Source: Streptomyces galbus
Lineage (GTDB): Bacteria > Actinomycetota > Actinomycetes > Streptomycetales > Streptomycetaceae
Assembly (NCBI RefSeq): GCF_005280195.1
Contig: NZ_SZPR01000039.1
Location: 1 to 47,266 of the forward strand
Direction: 5' to 3'
DNA: 47,266 nt
The translations under genes were made by a program, and so were the position numbers. Positions 1 to 7,708 of this stretch are shown here, one piece after another. The first letter of the stretch is position 1. Each line of letters opens with the position of its first letter. The notes beneath the pieces were generated by a model. It was not told where the DNA came from. It was given only the letters and a program-made list of their open reading frames with translations, and searched no databases.

Positions 1-43
1 TGCCCCAGAGCTGACCCCACCGGGAGCCCGACCGGCCCCCGCA

Positions 44-98
44 ACGACACGTGCGGGTGTGCACCCGGTGGTCCGGGGTGCACACCCGCACGTGTCGT
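44..98 (-). terminator. Strong hairpin terminator after the DUF4190-like gene
   Basis: Two perfectly complementary 23-base arms (44-66 and 76-98) enclose a 9-base loop. The hairpin begins 14 bases beyond the stop of the minus-strand gene ending at 112. Streptomyces terminators often lack a U-tract, so a long GC stem in this position fits an intrinsic terminator. It could also stop transcription entering from the left. Confidence 0.75.
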
Positions 99-111
99 GG
101 GGCGGGAGGCG

Positions 112-399
112 TCAGCCGCCCACGTACCAGCTGATGCCGCCGTTGCTGGCCGCGACAGCCAGGAGGACGAGCCACAGGACGACGTCGATGACACCGAGGA
201 CGATGCCGGCCGTCGCCATGCCGGCGCCGTTCTTCACGTTCGCCTGGCGCCGGGCGATCACACCGAAGACGATCGCCAGGGGGCCGAGGACGATGTTCAG
301 GAAGAACAGGCCGATGATGCCGCAGCACAGGCTTGCGATCGCCAGACCGTTCGTGCGCGATCCGGAGGACGCGGCAGGAGAGCTGCCGTAACTCGTCAT
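112..399 (-). CDS. DUF4190-like small membrane protein
   Basis: This 95-residue protein has a short Ser/Gly-rich polar N-terminus followed by two hydrophobic segments, about residues 18-48 and 62-85. The link between them carries the motif GVIARRQ. This plan (polar tail, TM, positively charged loop with A-R/Q, GxG, TM) is that of DUF4190 proteins, which are common in actinomycetes and have no established function. The start is the ATG whose complement lies at 397-399, preceded by a GGGAG-like ribosome site. It is probably monocistronic, with a strong hairpin just past its end and 173 bases separating it from the STAS gene upstream. Family assignment is by sequence feel, not a search. Confidence 0.75.
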   Translation of the reverse strand: MTSYGSSPAASSGSRTNGLAIASLCCGIIGLFFLNIVLGPLAIVFGVIARRQANVKNGAGMATAGIVLGVIDVVLWLVLLAVAASNGGISWYVGG

Positions 400-572
400 G
401 TCATACTCCCGGTTGCCGATGGCACGGACCGAACGGGCCGCACGCTCCTTGCTCTTGACTTGACAACCGAATGCCCCTTCGGGGCCGTCTCATGTCAAGC
501 AATCGTCAAGTCCGGTACCCCGCAGGCCCGTACGGGGTGCGCCAGGAGGTCGCCGGAAGAGCGGACGGGCCG

Positions 573-863
573 TCAGTCGAGACCGTGCACGGTGGCCAGG
601 TCGCTCAGGCCCGACACCTTCAGCACCGGCGCCAGCAGGGGAGTGGCGATCAGCTCCAGCCGGTCGGCGTGGGCGAACAGCACGCTCAGGCCCGCGCTGT
701 CGAGGTACTCCACGTCCGTCAGGTCCAGGACGACCGGACCCGCGGTGGTGGACAGGGCGTCGGCGAGCGCGCCGATGTTGCTCATGTCGATCTCTCCCGA
801 GACGGCCAGGTGGTGCGTGCCGTCCGGTCGCCGGCCGGGGACGAGCGTGAGCGGGGTGGTCAT
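573..863 (-). CDS. STAS-domain anti-sigma factor antagonist
   Basis: This 96-residue protein is a single STAS domain of the RsbV/SpoIIAA type. The core segment VEYLDSAGLSVLF (51-63) holds the usual phosphorylatable serine, S56, after an aspartate. In partner switching the unphosphorylated form binds an anti-sigma kinase and frees a sigma factor or other client; phosphorylation by the kinase inactivates it and a SpoIIE-type phosphatase restores it. Its ATG overlaps the TGA of the preceding 1398-residue phosphatase/kinase gene by one base, so the two are translationally coupled. This strongly suggests it is the substrate of that protein's C-terminal kinase and phosphatase domains. That pairing is inferred from context. 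Confidence 0.9.
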   Translation of the reverse strand: MTTPLTLVPGRRPDGTHHLAVSGEIDMSNIGALADALSTTAGPVVLDLTDVEYLDSAGLSVLFAHADRLELIATPLLAPVLKVSGLSDLATVHGLD

Positions 864-3800
864 CAGGCGATCCTCGTGTGCAGGTGGACGGTGGTGCCGG
901 CGGCGCCGGGAGTGACGGTGACCTGCTGCATCAGAGAACGCATCAGGGTGAGACCCCGGCCGCGGTGGGCGTTGAGTTCCGGCTGCGGGGCCTTCCAGCG
1001 GCCGGAGTCGGTGACGGTCACGCGCAGGTCCTGCACGAAGGCCTCGGCGCGCAGCCGCACCGTCTCCCCGGGGGCGTCCCGGTGGCCGTGCTCGATCGCG
1101 TTGGCACAGGCCTCCCCGGCCGCGACCAGCACGTTCTGCACGGTGTGCGGCGGTAGCTGGCACTGGGCCAGCCAGCTTCGCAACGCCTTGCGCACCGGGG
1201 CCAGTTGGGCCGACTCGGCGGGGAAGGACATGTCCAGGGGCGCGGGGTGCCGGTACAGCAGCAGGGCCACGTCGTCGTCGTAGCCCCCCGCCGGGGCCAG
1301 CCGCGTCATGATCCGGGTCGCCAGGTCGTCCACGGCCGTGTCCCGGCCGTCCTGGACCGCCTCGCTGGCCTGGTCGATGCCCGCGGTCAGCGGACGGCGC
1401 CGGCGCTCGACCAGACCGTCCGTGTACAGCAGCAGCGTGCCGCGGGCCGGCATGACGTACTCGGCCTCGGGACGCTCCCTGCCCGGGCGCACCGCCAGGG
1501 GCAGCGAACGCCCGTCCTCCAGCAGGTGGGTGGTGCCGTCCGCGTGGGCGAGGATGCCCGGGGGATGCCCGGCGCTGGAGTAGGTCAGCCGGCCGGACTC
1601 CGGGTCCAGGACGCCGCAGAACACGGTGGTGCACAGCGCCCCGGGCACCGTGGCCGCGAAGTAGTCGAGCGCCATCAGCGTCTGCGCGGGGCTGGCGTCC
1701 TGCAGCAGCAGCGCCCGGCAGGCACTGCGCAACTGCCCCATCACCGTGGCCGCCTGCAGACCGCGTCCGACGCAGTCACCGACGACGATGCCGATCCGGC
1801 CGTCGGGCAGCGAGATGGTGTCGTACCAGTCGCCGCCGACCTCCAGCGGCTGGGTGGCCGGCTCGTAGCGGACGGCGAAGCCCTCGGGCAGGCTCGACGG
1901 GCCGAGGATGGCCCGCTGCAGCGCGATGGCGGTCTCGCGCTGCTGGTCGATCTGGTGCGCCCGGGTCAGCCCCTGCGCCAGGTGCCCCGCCAGCAGCGTC
2001 AGCAGGAGCTGGTCCTCCTCGGTGAACGGCCGGTGCTCGCCCAGGTCGATCCACACCACCATGGGCCCCGTGGGGTGCTCGACGGTGATGCCGGCCCCGG
2101 TGGGCTGCGGCACGGAGGTGAGCGCCGGATGCTGCCGCACCTCCGTGATCGCCGTGCGCTGCTCGGCCGGGAGGTCCCGCCAATCCGAACCGTCGGTCGC
2201 CGTGAGGGACGGCTCCGCCCCGCCGTCGAACACGGCGGCCAGGACGCACCGGGCCCGCCACAGCGTCTGCAGCTCCTCCAGCGCGCCGGAGAGCGCCTCG
2301 GGCAGACTGGTGGCCCGCGACAGCCGGGTGCTCAGCGACGCCAGGGCGCTCTCGCGCTGGATCGCGTAGTGCTCGGCGGTGACGTCACGGAAGGTGCCGA
2401 CGGTGACCTGGCGCCCCGAGTCGGGGTCCTGGGCGTGCGCGAAGCTGGCGGTCACCCAGACGCGGTGGCCGTCGCGGTGCGTGACGGGGATGGTGTACGA
2501 GCCGCTGGGATCGCCCAGAAGCTGGTCGAACGCCTCGCTGACCGCCCGGTGCGCCTCCGGGTCGGTCCGCTCGTCCGGCCACCAGGGGTGGACCGGCGCG
2601 TACGGCAGGCCCTGCGGCCCGTACCCGAGGATGTCGGTGAACGCCGCGTTGATCTCGATGACGGCACCCTTGTCGTCGCAGACGAAGAACGCCTCCTGCA
2701 GGGAGTCCACGAGGGCGTTGCGCCACCGGGCGTGGTGGGTGCGCAGCCGGGCGAGCTTCACGTTGGCCTCGACGCGGGCCAGCAGCTCGGCGGCGGCGAA
2801 CGGCTTGACGAGGTAGTCGTCGGCGCCCGCCTGCAACCCCTCGATGGACGCCTCCTGCCCGGCGCGGGCGGACAGCAGCAGCACCGGCAGGGAGGCCGTA
2901 CGGCTGTCGCCGCGCAGCGCGGCCACGAGCTGCAGGCCGTCCATGCGGGGCATCATGACGTCGCTGACCAGCAGGTCGGGGGCGTTGCGCCGGACGGCCT
3001 CCAGGGCCTCCTGGCCGTCGGTGACCGCGTCGACGTGGTAGCCGGCGCCGGCCAGCAGGCGGCCCAGGTACTCGCGCATGTCGGCGTTGTCGTCGGCGAT
3101 CAGCACCCGGGCCGGCAGACCGACGTCGGCGGGACGGCCGGCCGTGACACCGTCCGGGAGGATCTGCTCCTGCGGTGCGTCGGCCGGCCGGTCCGCCGTG
3201 CCCTGGGGCAGCCAGCGCAGGGCCTCCTGGAGGTAGGGGTCCGCGCTGCTCACCCCGGCCGGCACGGTGGCCGCTTGCGCGGGGGCGACGGCGTCCGCCG
3301 GCAGGTGGGCGGTGCCGAACGGCAGGTGGATGGTGAAGGAGGTGCCCCGGCCCTCGGCGGACCGGGCGGTGATGGTGCCCCCGTGCAGCGTGACCAGTTC
3401 CTGCACCAGCGCCAGGCCGATCCCGCTGCCCTCGTTGGACCGGGACCGGGCGTTCTCGATGCGGTGGAACCGCTCGAACAGCCTCGGCACCTCCGCGGCC
3501 GGCACGCCGACGCCGGTGTCCTCGACGGTGACCACCGCCCGGCCGTCCTCCTCGCGCACCGTGACGCTCACGGAGCCGTCGAAGGTGAACTTCAGGGCGT
3601 TGCTGAGGAGGTTCAGGATCACCTTCTCCCACATGTCGCGGTCCAGGTGGACCGGACGGCCCAGCGGGCGGCAGTCCACGTGGAACGCGAGGCCCGCCTT
3701 GTCCATGGCGGAGCGGAAGACGCTGGCCAGTTCGGCGGTCACGGCGGCCAGGTCGACGGGCTCGTAGCGGGCCTGCATCCGCCCGGCCTCGATGCGGGAG

Positions 3801-5059
3801 AAGTCCAGCAGCGTGTTCACGAGCTTGCTCAGCCGCAGCCCGTTGCGGTGGATGATGTCCAGCTCGCTGCGGGCCCACGGGTCGTCCGCCAGCCGCCCGC
3901 GCAGCTCCGCCAGGGGACCCATGATCAGCGTCAGGGGGGTGCGGAACTCGTGGCTGATGTTGGAGAAGAACGTCGTCTTGGCGCGGTCCAGCTCGGCGAG
4001 TTCCTCGGCGCGCTGCTGCTGCGTCTCGTAGCTGCGGGCGGAGCCGACGCCGGACGCGAGGTGCCCGGCCGTCAGCTCGACGAAGCCGCGGTAGCCGTCG
4101 TCCAGGGCCCGGTAGCGGTTGAGGCCGGCCACCAGGAAGCCGTAGGGGGCGTTGCCCTGCTGCAGCAGCGGCACGACCAGCGCCTGCCGCGGCGCCTGCG
4201 GCCAGTCCCCGCCCGGCAGGTCGGGGAAGCGCCCGTCCTCCAGGTCCACGAGGGCCGTTGCGCCCCGGGAGAGTTCCGCGGCCGGCCACAGGGCGTCCGT
4301 GTCCTCGGCGCGCAGCACCGGGACGGCGAGGGGGTGGCCCCCGGGCAGGCCCGTGGAGCCGGCCAGCCGGGACGAGCCGTCCTCGCGGAACAGGTAGGTG
4401 AGCGTGAAGGGCAGGTCCCTGCCGTTGCGGGCGAGCTGCCGGCCGGCGAACTCCAGCACCTCCTGCTCGGTGCGGATCACGCTGGGGTCGGAGCCGAGGT
4501 CGCGCAGGGTGGCCATGCGCCGCTCGCCGATGACGCGCTCGGTGTCCTCGCTGACCACGCAGAGCATGCCGACCACGGTGTCGTCGTCGTCGCGCAGCGG
4601 GCTGTAGGAGAAGGTGTGGTAGCTCTCCTCGGTGTACCCGGAGCGCTCCAGGAACAGCAGCAGGGCCTCGTCCCAGGTCGCCTCGCCGGTGGCCAGCACC
4701 CGGTCGATGCGGGGGCCGATGTCGCCCCAGATCTCCGCCCACACCTCACTGGCGGGCCGGCCGAGCGCCCAGGGGTACTTGCGGCCCAGCGTGTCGCGCC
4801 GGTAGGCGGCGTTGCAGAAGAAGGTCAGCTCCGGGCCCCAGGCCATCCACATCGGGAACCGCGACGACAGCAGGATGCTCACCGCGGTGCGCAGGCTCTG
4901 CGGCCAGTCCGCGGGCGGTCCCAGCGGAGTGGACGACCAGTCCACGGCGGCCAGGCCGCGCCCGATCTCCCGGTCGGCGGCGAACACCTCGGTCCCGTCG
5001 GTGGACACCCCGGTCCTGGCTGCCGGCACGCCGTGCTCAGCTTTCCCCGAGTGCGTCAC
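863..5059 (-). CDS. Hybrid histidine kinase / response regulator / SpoIIE phosphatase / RsbW-like ATPase fusion
   Basis: This 1398-residue soluble signalling protein combines two phosphorelay systems. The order is: a PAS-like N-terminus (about 35-185); a GAF-like region (190-345); a histidine kinase with H-box SNISHEFRTP (H370), N-box NLLSNALKF near 483-491 and G-box SNEGSGIGLAL near 541; and a receiver domain (650-770) with acidic pair D656/D657, phosphoacceptor D700 and K752. Then come a PAS domain (775-900), a GAF domain (900-1040), a PP2C/SpoIIE phosphatase (1050-1270) with VGGDWYD (D1077, D1080), GDCVGRG and DDDVALLL, and a GHKL anti-sigma-kinase ATPase (1275-1398) with EACANAIEHG. No membrane segment is seen. 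It probably senses a cytoplasmic cue and sets the phosphorylation state of the coupled STAS protein. The start ATG at 5057-5059 is followed by continuous domain-like sequence. The cue and client sigma factor are unknown. Confidence 0.93.
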   Translation of the reverse strand: MTHSGKAEHGVPAARTGVSTDGTEVFAADREIGRGLAAVDWSSTPLGPPADWPQSLRTAVSILLSSRFPMWMAWGPELTFFCNAAYRRDTLGRKYPWALGRPASEVWAEIWGDIGPRIDRVLATGEATWDEALLLFLERSGYTEESYHTFSYSPLRDDDDTVVGMLCVVSEDTERVIGERRMATLRDLGSDPSVIRTEQEVLEFAGRQLARNGRDLPFTLTYLFREDGSSRLAGSTGLPGGHPLAVPVLRAEDTDALWPAAELSRGATALVDLEDGRFPDLPGGDWPQAPRQALVVPLLQQGNAPYGFLVAGLNRYRALDDGYRGFVELTAGHLASGVGSARSYETQQQRAEELAELDRAKTTFFSNISHEFRTPLTLIMGPLAELRGRLADDPWARSELDIIHRNGLRLSKLVNTLLDFSRIEAGRMQARYEPVDLAAVTAELASVFRSAMDKAGLAFHVDCRPLGRPVHLDRDMWEKVILNLLSNALKFTFDGSVSVTVREEDGRAVVTVEDTGVGVPAAEVPRLFERFHRIENARSRSNEGSGIGLALVQELVTLHGGTITARSAEGRGTSFTIHLPFGTAHLPADAVAPAQAATVPAGVSSADPYLQEALRWLPQGTADRPADAPQEQILPDGVTAGRPADVGLPARVLIADDNADMREYLGRLLAGAGYHVDAVTDGQEALEAVRRNAPDLLVSDVMMPRMDGLQLVAALRGDSRTASLPVLLLSARAGQEASIEGLQAGADDYLVKPFAAAELLARVEANVKLARLRTHHARWRNALVDSLQEAFFVCDDKGAVIEINAAFTDILGYGPQGLPYAPVHPWWPDERTDPEAHRAVSEAFDQLLGDPSGSYTIPVTHRDGHRVWVTASFAHAQDPDSGRQVTVGTFRDVTAEHYAIQRESALASLSTRLSRATSLPEALSGALEELQTLWRARCVLAAVFDGGAEPSLTATDGSDWRDLPAEQRTAITEVRQHPALTSVPQPTGAGITVEHPTGPMVVWIDLGEHRPFTEEDQLLLTLLAGHLAQGLTRAHQIDQQRETAIALQRAILGPSSLPEGFAVRYEPATQPLEVGGDWYDTISLPDGRIGIVVGDCVGRGLQAATVMGQLRSACRALLLQDASPAQTLMALDYFAATVPGALCTTVFCGVLDPESGRLTYSSAGHPPGILAHADGTTHLLEDGRSLPLAVRPGRERPEAEYVMPARGTLLLYTDGLVERRRRPLTAGIDQASEAVQDGRDTAVDDLATRIMTRLAPAGGYDDDVALLLYRHPAPLDMSFPAESAQLAPVRKALRSWLAQCQLPPHTVQNVLVAAGEACANAIEHGHRDAPGETVRLRAEAFVQDLRVTVTDSGRWKAPQPELNAHRGRGLTLMRSLMQQVTVTPGAAGTTVHLHTRIA

Positions 5060-5377
5060 GCCTCGTCCTCCCGTCCACGCGGGTCACTGTGCTCTCCTGC
5101 CGCTCGTACTGGTCGGGGTCGGCTGCGACGGTCCCGGCCCGCAGCGCCGGCTGCTCCTGCGAGGCCGTACGACTCCGTAGGATAATCCAGCTCATCCGGG
5201 TACCCGACCTGCGTGGGCGTGGGACCGGTGCAGCCCGGCCGCCGTGCAGCGGGCAGCGGCAGGGCAGGGCAGGGCGCGTGGTCCGGCCTCGTCGACGAAG
5301 AGCAGCAGCCGCGGCGCAGGGGTACGTACCGTACGGACGTGCCCAGGCCCGCAACCGCCCCCACAGGAGAACGATCG
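5060..5377. other. Divergent intergenic region of the partner-switching island
   Basis: This 318-base stretch separates the minus-strand hybrid kinase from the plus-strand STAS gene and should hold promoters for both. It contains a candidate SigB-type promoter (5180-5203), a perfect 10-base palindrome CGGGTACCCG at 5197-5206 that overlaps it, and a second palindrome GGTACGTACC at 5321-5330. I see no convincing small gene and no terminator. Confidence 0.6.
5180..5203 (+). promoter_or_regulatory. Candidate SigB-type stress promoter for the STAS-MEDS operon
   Basis: The sequence fits the published S. coelicolor SigB consensus GNNT-N14-16-GGGTAC/T: GGAT at 5180-5183, a 14-base spacer, and GGGTAC at 5198-5203. 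It lies about 175 bases before the STAS start at 5378. Such motifs are short and can occur by chance in GC-rich DNA, so only the match is observed; use by SigB is inference, supported by the stress-signalling context. Confidence 0.35.
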
Positions 5378-5740
5378 GTGACCGAGATAGAGCGCACTCT
5401 GACCATCACGCAGCAGTCCGATCCCCGGGGAGCGCTCGTGGTGCGCGTGGACGGGGAGCTGGACCACCACACCGCGCCGGAGCTCCGTCACGCGCTGGCG
5501 GAGATGTCCTTCACCGCGGACACCCCGGTGATCATGGACCTGACGGGGCTGGAGTACTGCGACTCCACCGGCCTGACGGTGCTGATCACGAGCTACCACC
5601 TGGCCACGTCGGCGGGCACCACCCTGAGCATCGTGGGCCTGAACCCCGATCTCACCCGGGTCTTCAAGATCGCGGGCATCGACCTGGTCATTCCCCTGCA
5701 CGCCACCGCCGACGAGGTGCTGGACCGGACGCAGGCGTGA
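5378..5740 (+). CDS. STAS-domain anti-sigma factor antagonist
   Basis: This is a 120-residue RsbV-like protein. The STAS signature MDLTGLEYCDSTGLTVLI (53-70) has the expected phosphoacceptor serine S63 in DSTGL. It begins at a GTG (5378) placed 7 bases after the ribosome site AGGAGA; the open frame extends further upstream, but that part lacks STAS-like sequence. It is the first gene of a plus-strand run with the MEDS-STAS and MEDS-ATPase genes, so it probably partners with the ATPase at 6739-7701 or with other RsbW-like kinases of the cell. It differs clearly from the STAS protein at 573-863, so the island holds two classical antagonists. Confidence 0.88.
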   Translation: MTEIERTLTITQQSDPRGALVVRVDGELDHHTAPELRHALAEMSFTADTPVIMDLTGLEYCDSTGLTVLITSYHLATSAGTTLSIVGLNPDLTRVFKIAGIDLVIPLHATADEVLDRTQA

Positions 5741-5848
5741 GGGGGCGGCCTGGTGGGGCACGCCGGGCCGCCGGTACGATCGGGTCTCCGGGCGTGGGCG
5801 CAGGTCGGCCGTCCCACGTCCACGACGTCGGGGAGCGTTGGGGCTGAG

Positions 5849-6742
5849 GTGGCCGCGGACACGGGCAGGGACCTGCTGGTGCAGGACGTCGGGCAGGGCG
5901 ACCACGTCTGCCTGGCCTTCGCCGACGACGCCGAACAGCGGCACGTCCTGTCGCACTACCTGGCCGACGGCCTGCGGCGGGGCGAGCGGGTGCTCTACTT
6001 CGCCGACCGCAACACGCCCGACGAGGTGCTGGGCTGGCTCCCGGCGGCCGGGGTCGACCCCGGCCCCCTGGTCTCCCGCGGGCAACTGACCGTCACCACC
6101 GCCGACGACAGCTACCTGGCGTCCGGCACCTTCGACCCCGACACCATGGTGGCGGTGCTGCGCCAGGAGGTCGCCGCGTCCCTCGCGGCGGGCTACACCG
6201 GCTTCCGGGTGAGCGGGGAGATGGGCTGGGCACTGCGCGAGGTGCCCGGCGCCGACCGGCTCGCCGAGTACGAGACCAAGGTCAACGCCGTGTTCGCGGA
6301 GGGACGGGCCTCGGCGGTCTGCCAGTACGACGCCCGCCTCTTCGGCGCCGAACAGCTGCACGGATTCGACCGGTGCCACCCCTCGACGGCGGAACTGCGC
6401 CCCCTGTACCAGGACGCCCGGCTGCGCCTGGTGCCCGCCTTCCGCTCCGGCCACCACGCCCTGCGGGTCGTCGGCACGGTCGACCACACCAGCACCGCCA
6501 CCCTGGCGGCCGCGCTGGAGACACTCCTGGACCGGCCCGGCGACGTGTACGTGGACATGAGGGAGCTGGAGTTCATCGACCTGGCCGGGGTCCGCGCCCT
6601 CGCGCACGCCGCCGACCGCATGGCCGCCGGCCGGCGTCTGCACGTCGTCGACCTGGCTCCCCTGATGGCCCAGGTGGTGCGCCTGGTCGGCTTCGACGAC
6701 ATCCCCTCGCTCAGCGTCGACACCGCGGAGGACCCCGCGTGA
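5849..6742 (+). CDS. MEDS-STAS fusion protein (anti-sigma antagonist with non-phosphorylatable site)
   Basis: From the GTG at 5849 this is 297 residues. Residues about 10-185 match the MEDS/DcmR-type sensory domain (GDHVCLAFADDAEQRHVLSHYL, then the YETKVNAVFAEGRASAVCQYD region), known from methanogen and methylotroph sensors and common in actinomycete regulators. Residues about 200-290 form a STAS domain. In its signature EFIDLAGVRAL the position normally held by the phosphorylated serine is leucine (L245, after D244), so this antagonist should not be switched by kinase phosphorylation. An alternative in-frame GTG at 5753 would add 32 low-complexity residues; 5849 is preferred because the domain starts soon after it and a GGGGAG lies upstream. 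Its TGA overlaps the GTG of the next gene by four bases, implying coupling. Confidence 0.82.
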   Translation: MAADTGRDLLVQDVGQGDHVCLAFADDAEQRHVLSHYLADGLRRGERVLYFADRNTPDEVLGWLPAAGVDPGPLVSRGQLTVTTADDSYLASGTFDPDTMVAVLRQEVAASLAAGYTGFRVSGEMGWALREVPGADRLAEYETKVNAVFAEGRASAVCQYDARLFGAEQLHGFDRCHPSTAELRPLYQDARLRLVPAFRSGHHALRVVGTVDHTSTATLAAALETLLDRPGDVYVDMRELEFIDLAGVRALAHAADRMAAGRRLHVVDLAPLMAQVVRLVGFDDIPSLSVDTAEDPA

Positions 6743-7701
6743 CGGCTCCCGCCCCGCACCGTCCCCCCGAGGGGCTGACGCACCAGGGCCTGGTCTACGG
6801 CAGCGACGAGGAGTTCCTCGCCGCCACGGTCCCCTTCTGCCGTGAGGGGCTGGCGCGCGGCGAGGCGGTCCTGGCGGTGACCACCGGCACCAACATCGGG
6901 CTGCTGCGCCGGGCGCTGGACGACGTGAGCGGCCAGGTGGAGTACGCCGACGCGCAGGACTGGTACCAGCGCCCCGGAGCCACGCTGGGCGCCTACCACC
7001 GCTGGGTCGACCGGCGTACGGCCGGCGGCGCCCACCGGCGGGTCCGGGTGATCGGCGAGCCGGTGTGGCGCGGCCGGGACGCGCTGGAGACCGCCGAGTG
7101 GACCCGCTACGAGTCCGCCGTCAACGTCGCCTTCGCCGACTGCGCCGCCTGGATCATCTGCCCCTACGACACCCGGGTGCTGCCGCCCGCCGTGGTCGCG
7201 GACGCCCACCGCACCCACCCCGAGCTGGCGACGGACGGAGCCGCCCTCGTCAGTGACCACTACGCGGACCCGGCGGACGCCGACAGCGTCTGGAGCCGGC
7301 CGCTCGCGCCCGTACGGGCAGAGGGGGAGGACGCCGTGCTGTCCTTCGGAGCCGACCTCACCGACGTGCGGAGCTTCGTCGCGGACACCGCGACGGCCCT
7401 GGGCCTGACGCCCCACAAGACGCCGACGCTGGTCTTCGCGGTGAACGAGGTCGCCACCAACGCCGTCCAGCACGGCGGCGGCGCCGGCCGGCTGGTCCTG
7501 CGGCGGTGCGGCCCGCGCATCGTCGCCGACGTCGTCAGCGCCGGCCCGTCGCACGCCGCCTGGTACCTCGGCTACCTCCCTCCCGACCCCCGGCAGCCGC
7601 GGGGCCACGGCATGTGGGCCGTCCGCCACCTCTGCGACCTGCTGGAAGTGCACACCGACGACGGGGCGACGACGGTCCGCCTGCACGTGGGCCTGGACTG
7701 A
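6739..7701 (+). CDS. MEDS-domain protein with C-terminal RsbW-like ATPase domain
   Basis: This 320-residue protein has an N-terminal MEDS domain (about 12-190; LTHQGLVYGSDEEFLAATVPF and the CPYDTRVLP end) fused to a GHKL anti-sigma-kinase-type ATPase (about 198-320). The N-box reads NEVATNAVQHG (E237, N241) and the G-box region GHGMWAVRHLCD. It is expected to bind or phosphorylate a STAS partner under control of the MEDS sensor. The GTG start overlaps the stop of the MEDS-STAS gene (GTGA), so equal production with that paralogous sensor is likely. Ligand and client are unknown. Confidence 0.88.
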   Translation: MTAPAPHRPPEGLTHQGLVYGSDEEFLAATVPFCREGLARGEAVLAVTTGTNIGLLRRALDDVSGQVEYADAQDWYQRPGATLGAYHRWVDRRTAGGAHRRVRVIGEPVWRGRDALETAEWTRYESAVNVAFADCAAWIICPYDTRVLPPAVVADAHRTHPELATDGAALVSDHYADPADADSVWSRPLAPVRAEGEDAVLSFGADLTDVRSFVADTATALGLTPHKTPTLVFAVNEVATNAVQHGGGAGRLVLRRCGPRIVADVVSAGPSHAAWYLGYLPPDPRQPRGHGMWAVRHLCDLLEVHTDDGATTVRLHVGLD

Positions 7702-7708
7702 CCCCCCG

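Noticed and set aside
457..510. Scattered TTGAC/GTCAA inverted elements and a small GCCCC-TTC-GGGGC hairpin upstream of the DUF4190-like gene
   Set aside because: The TTGACA on the minus strand has no acceptable -10 at 16-18 bases and the hairpin stem is only 5 bp, so neither a promoter nor a terminator can be supported.
1205..5185. Very long open frame on the plus strand opposite the hybrid kinase gene
   Set aside because: It is antisense to a protein with many clear domains, and its translation is low-complexity G/R/Q/A/V with no domain; this is the usual shadow of GC-rich codon bias.
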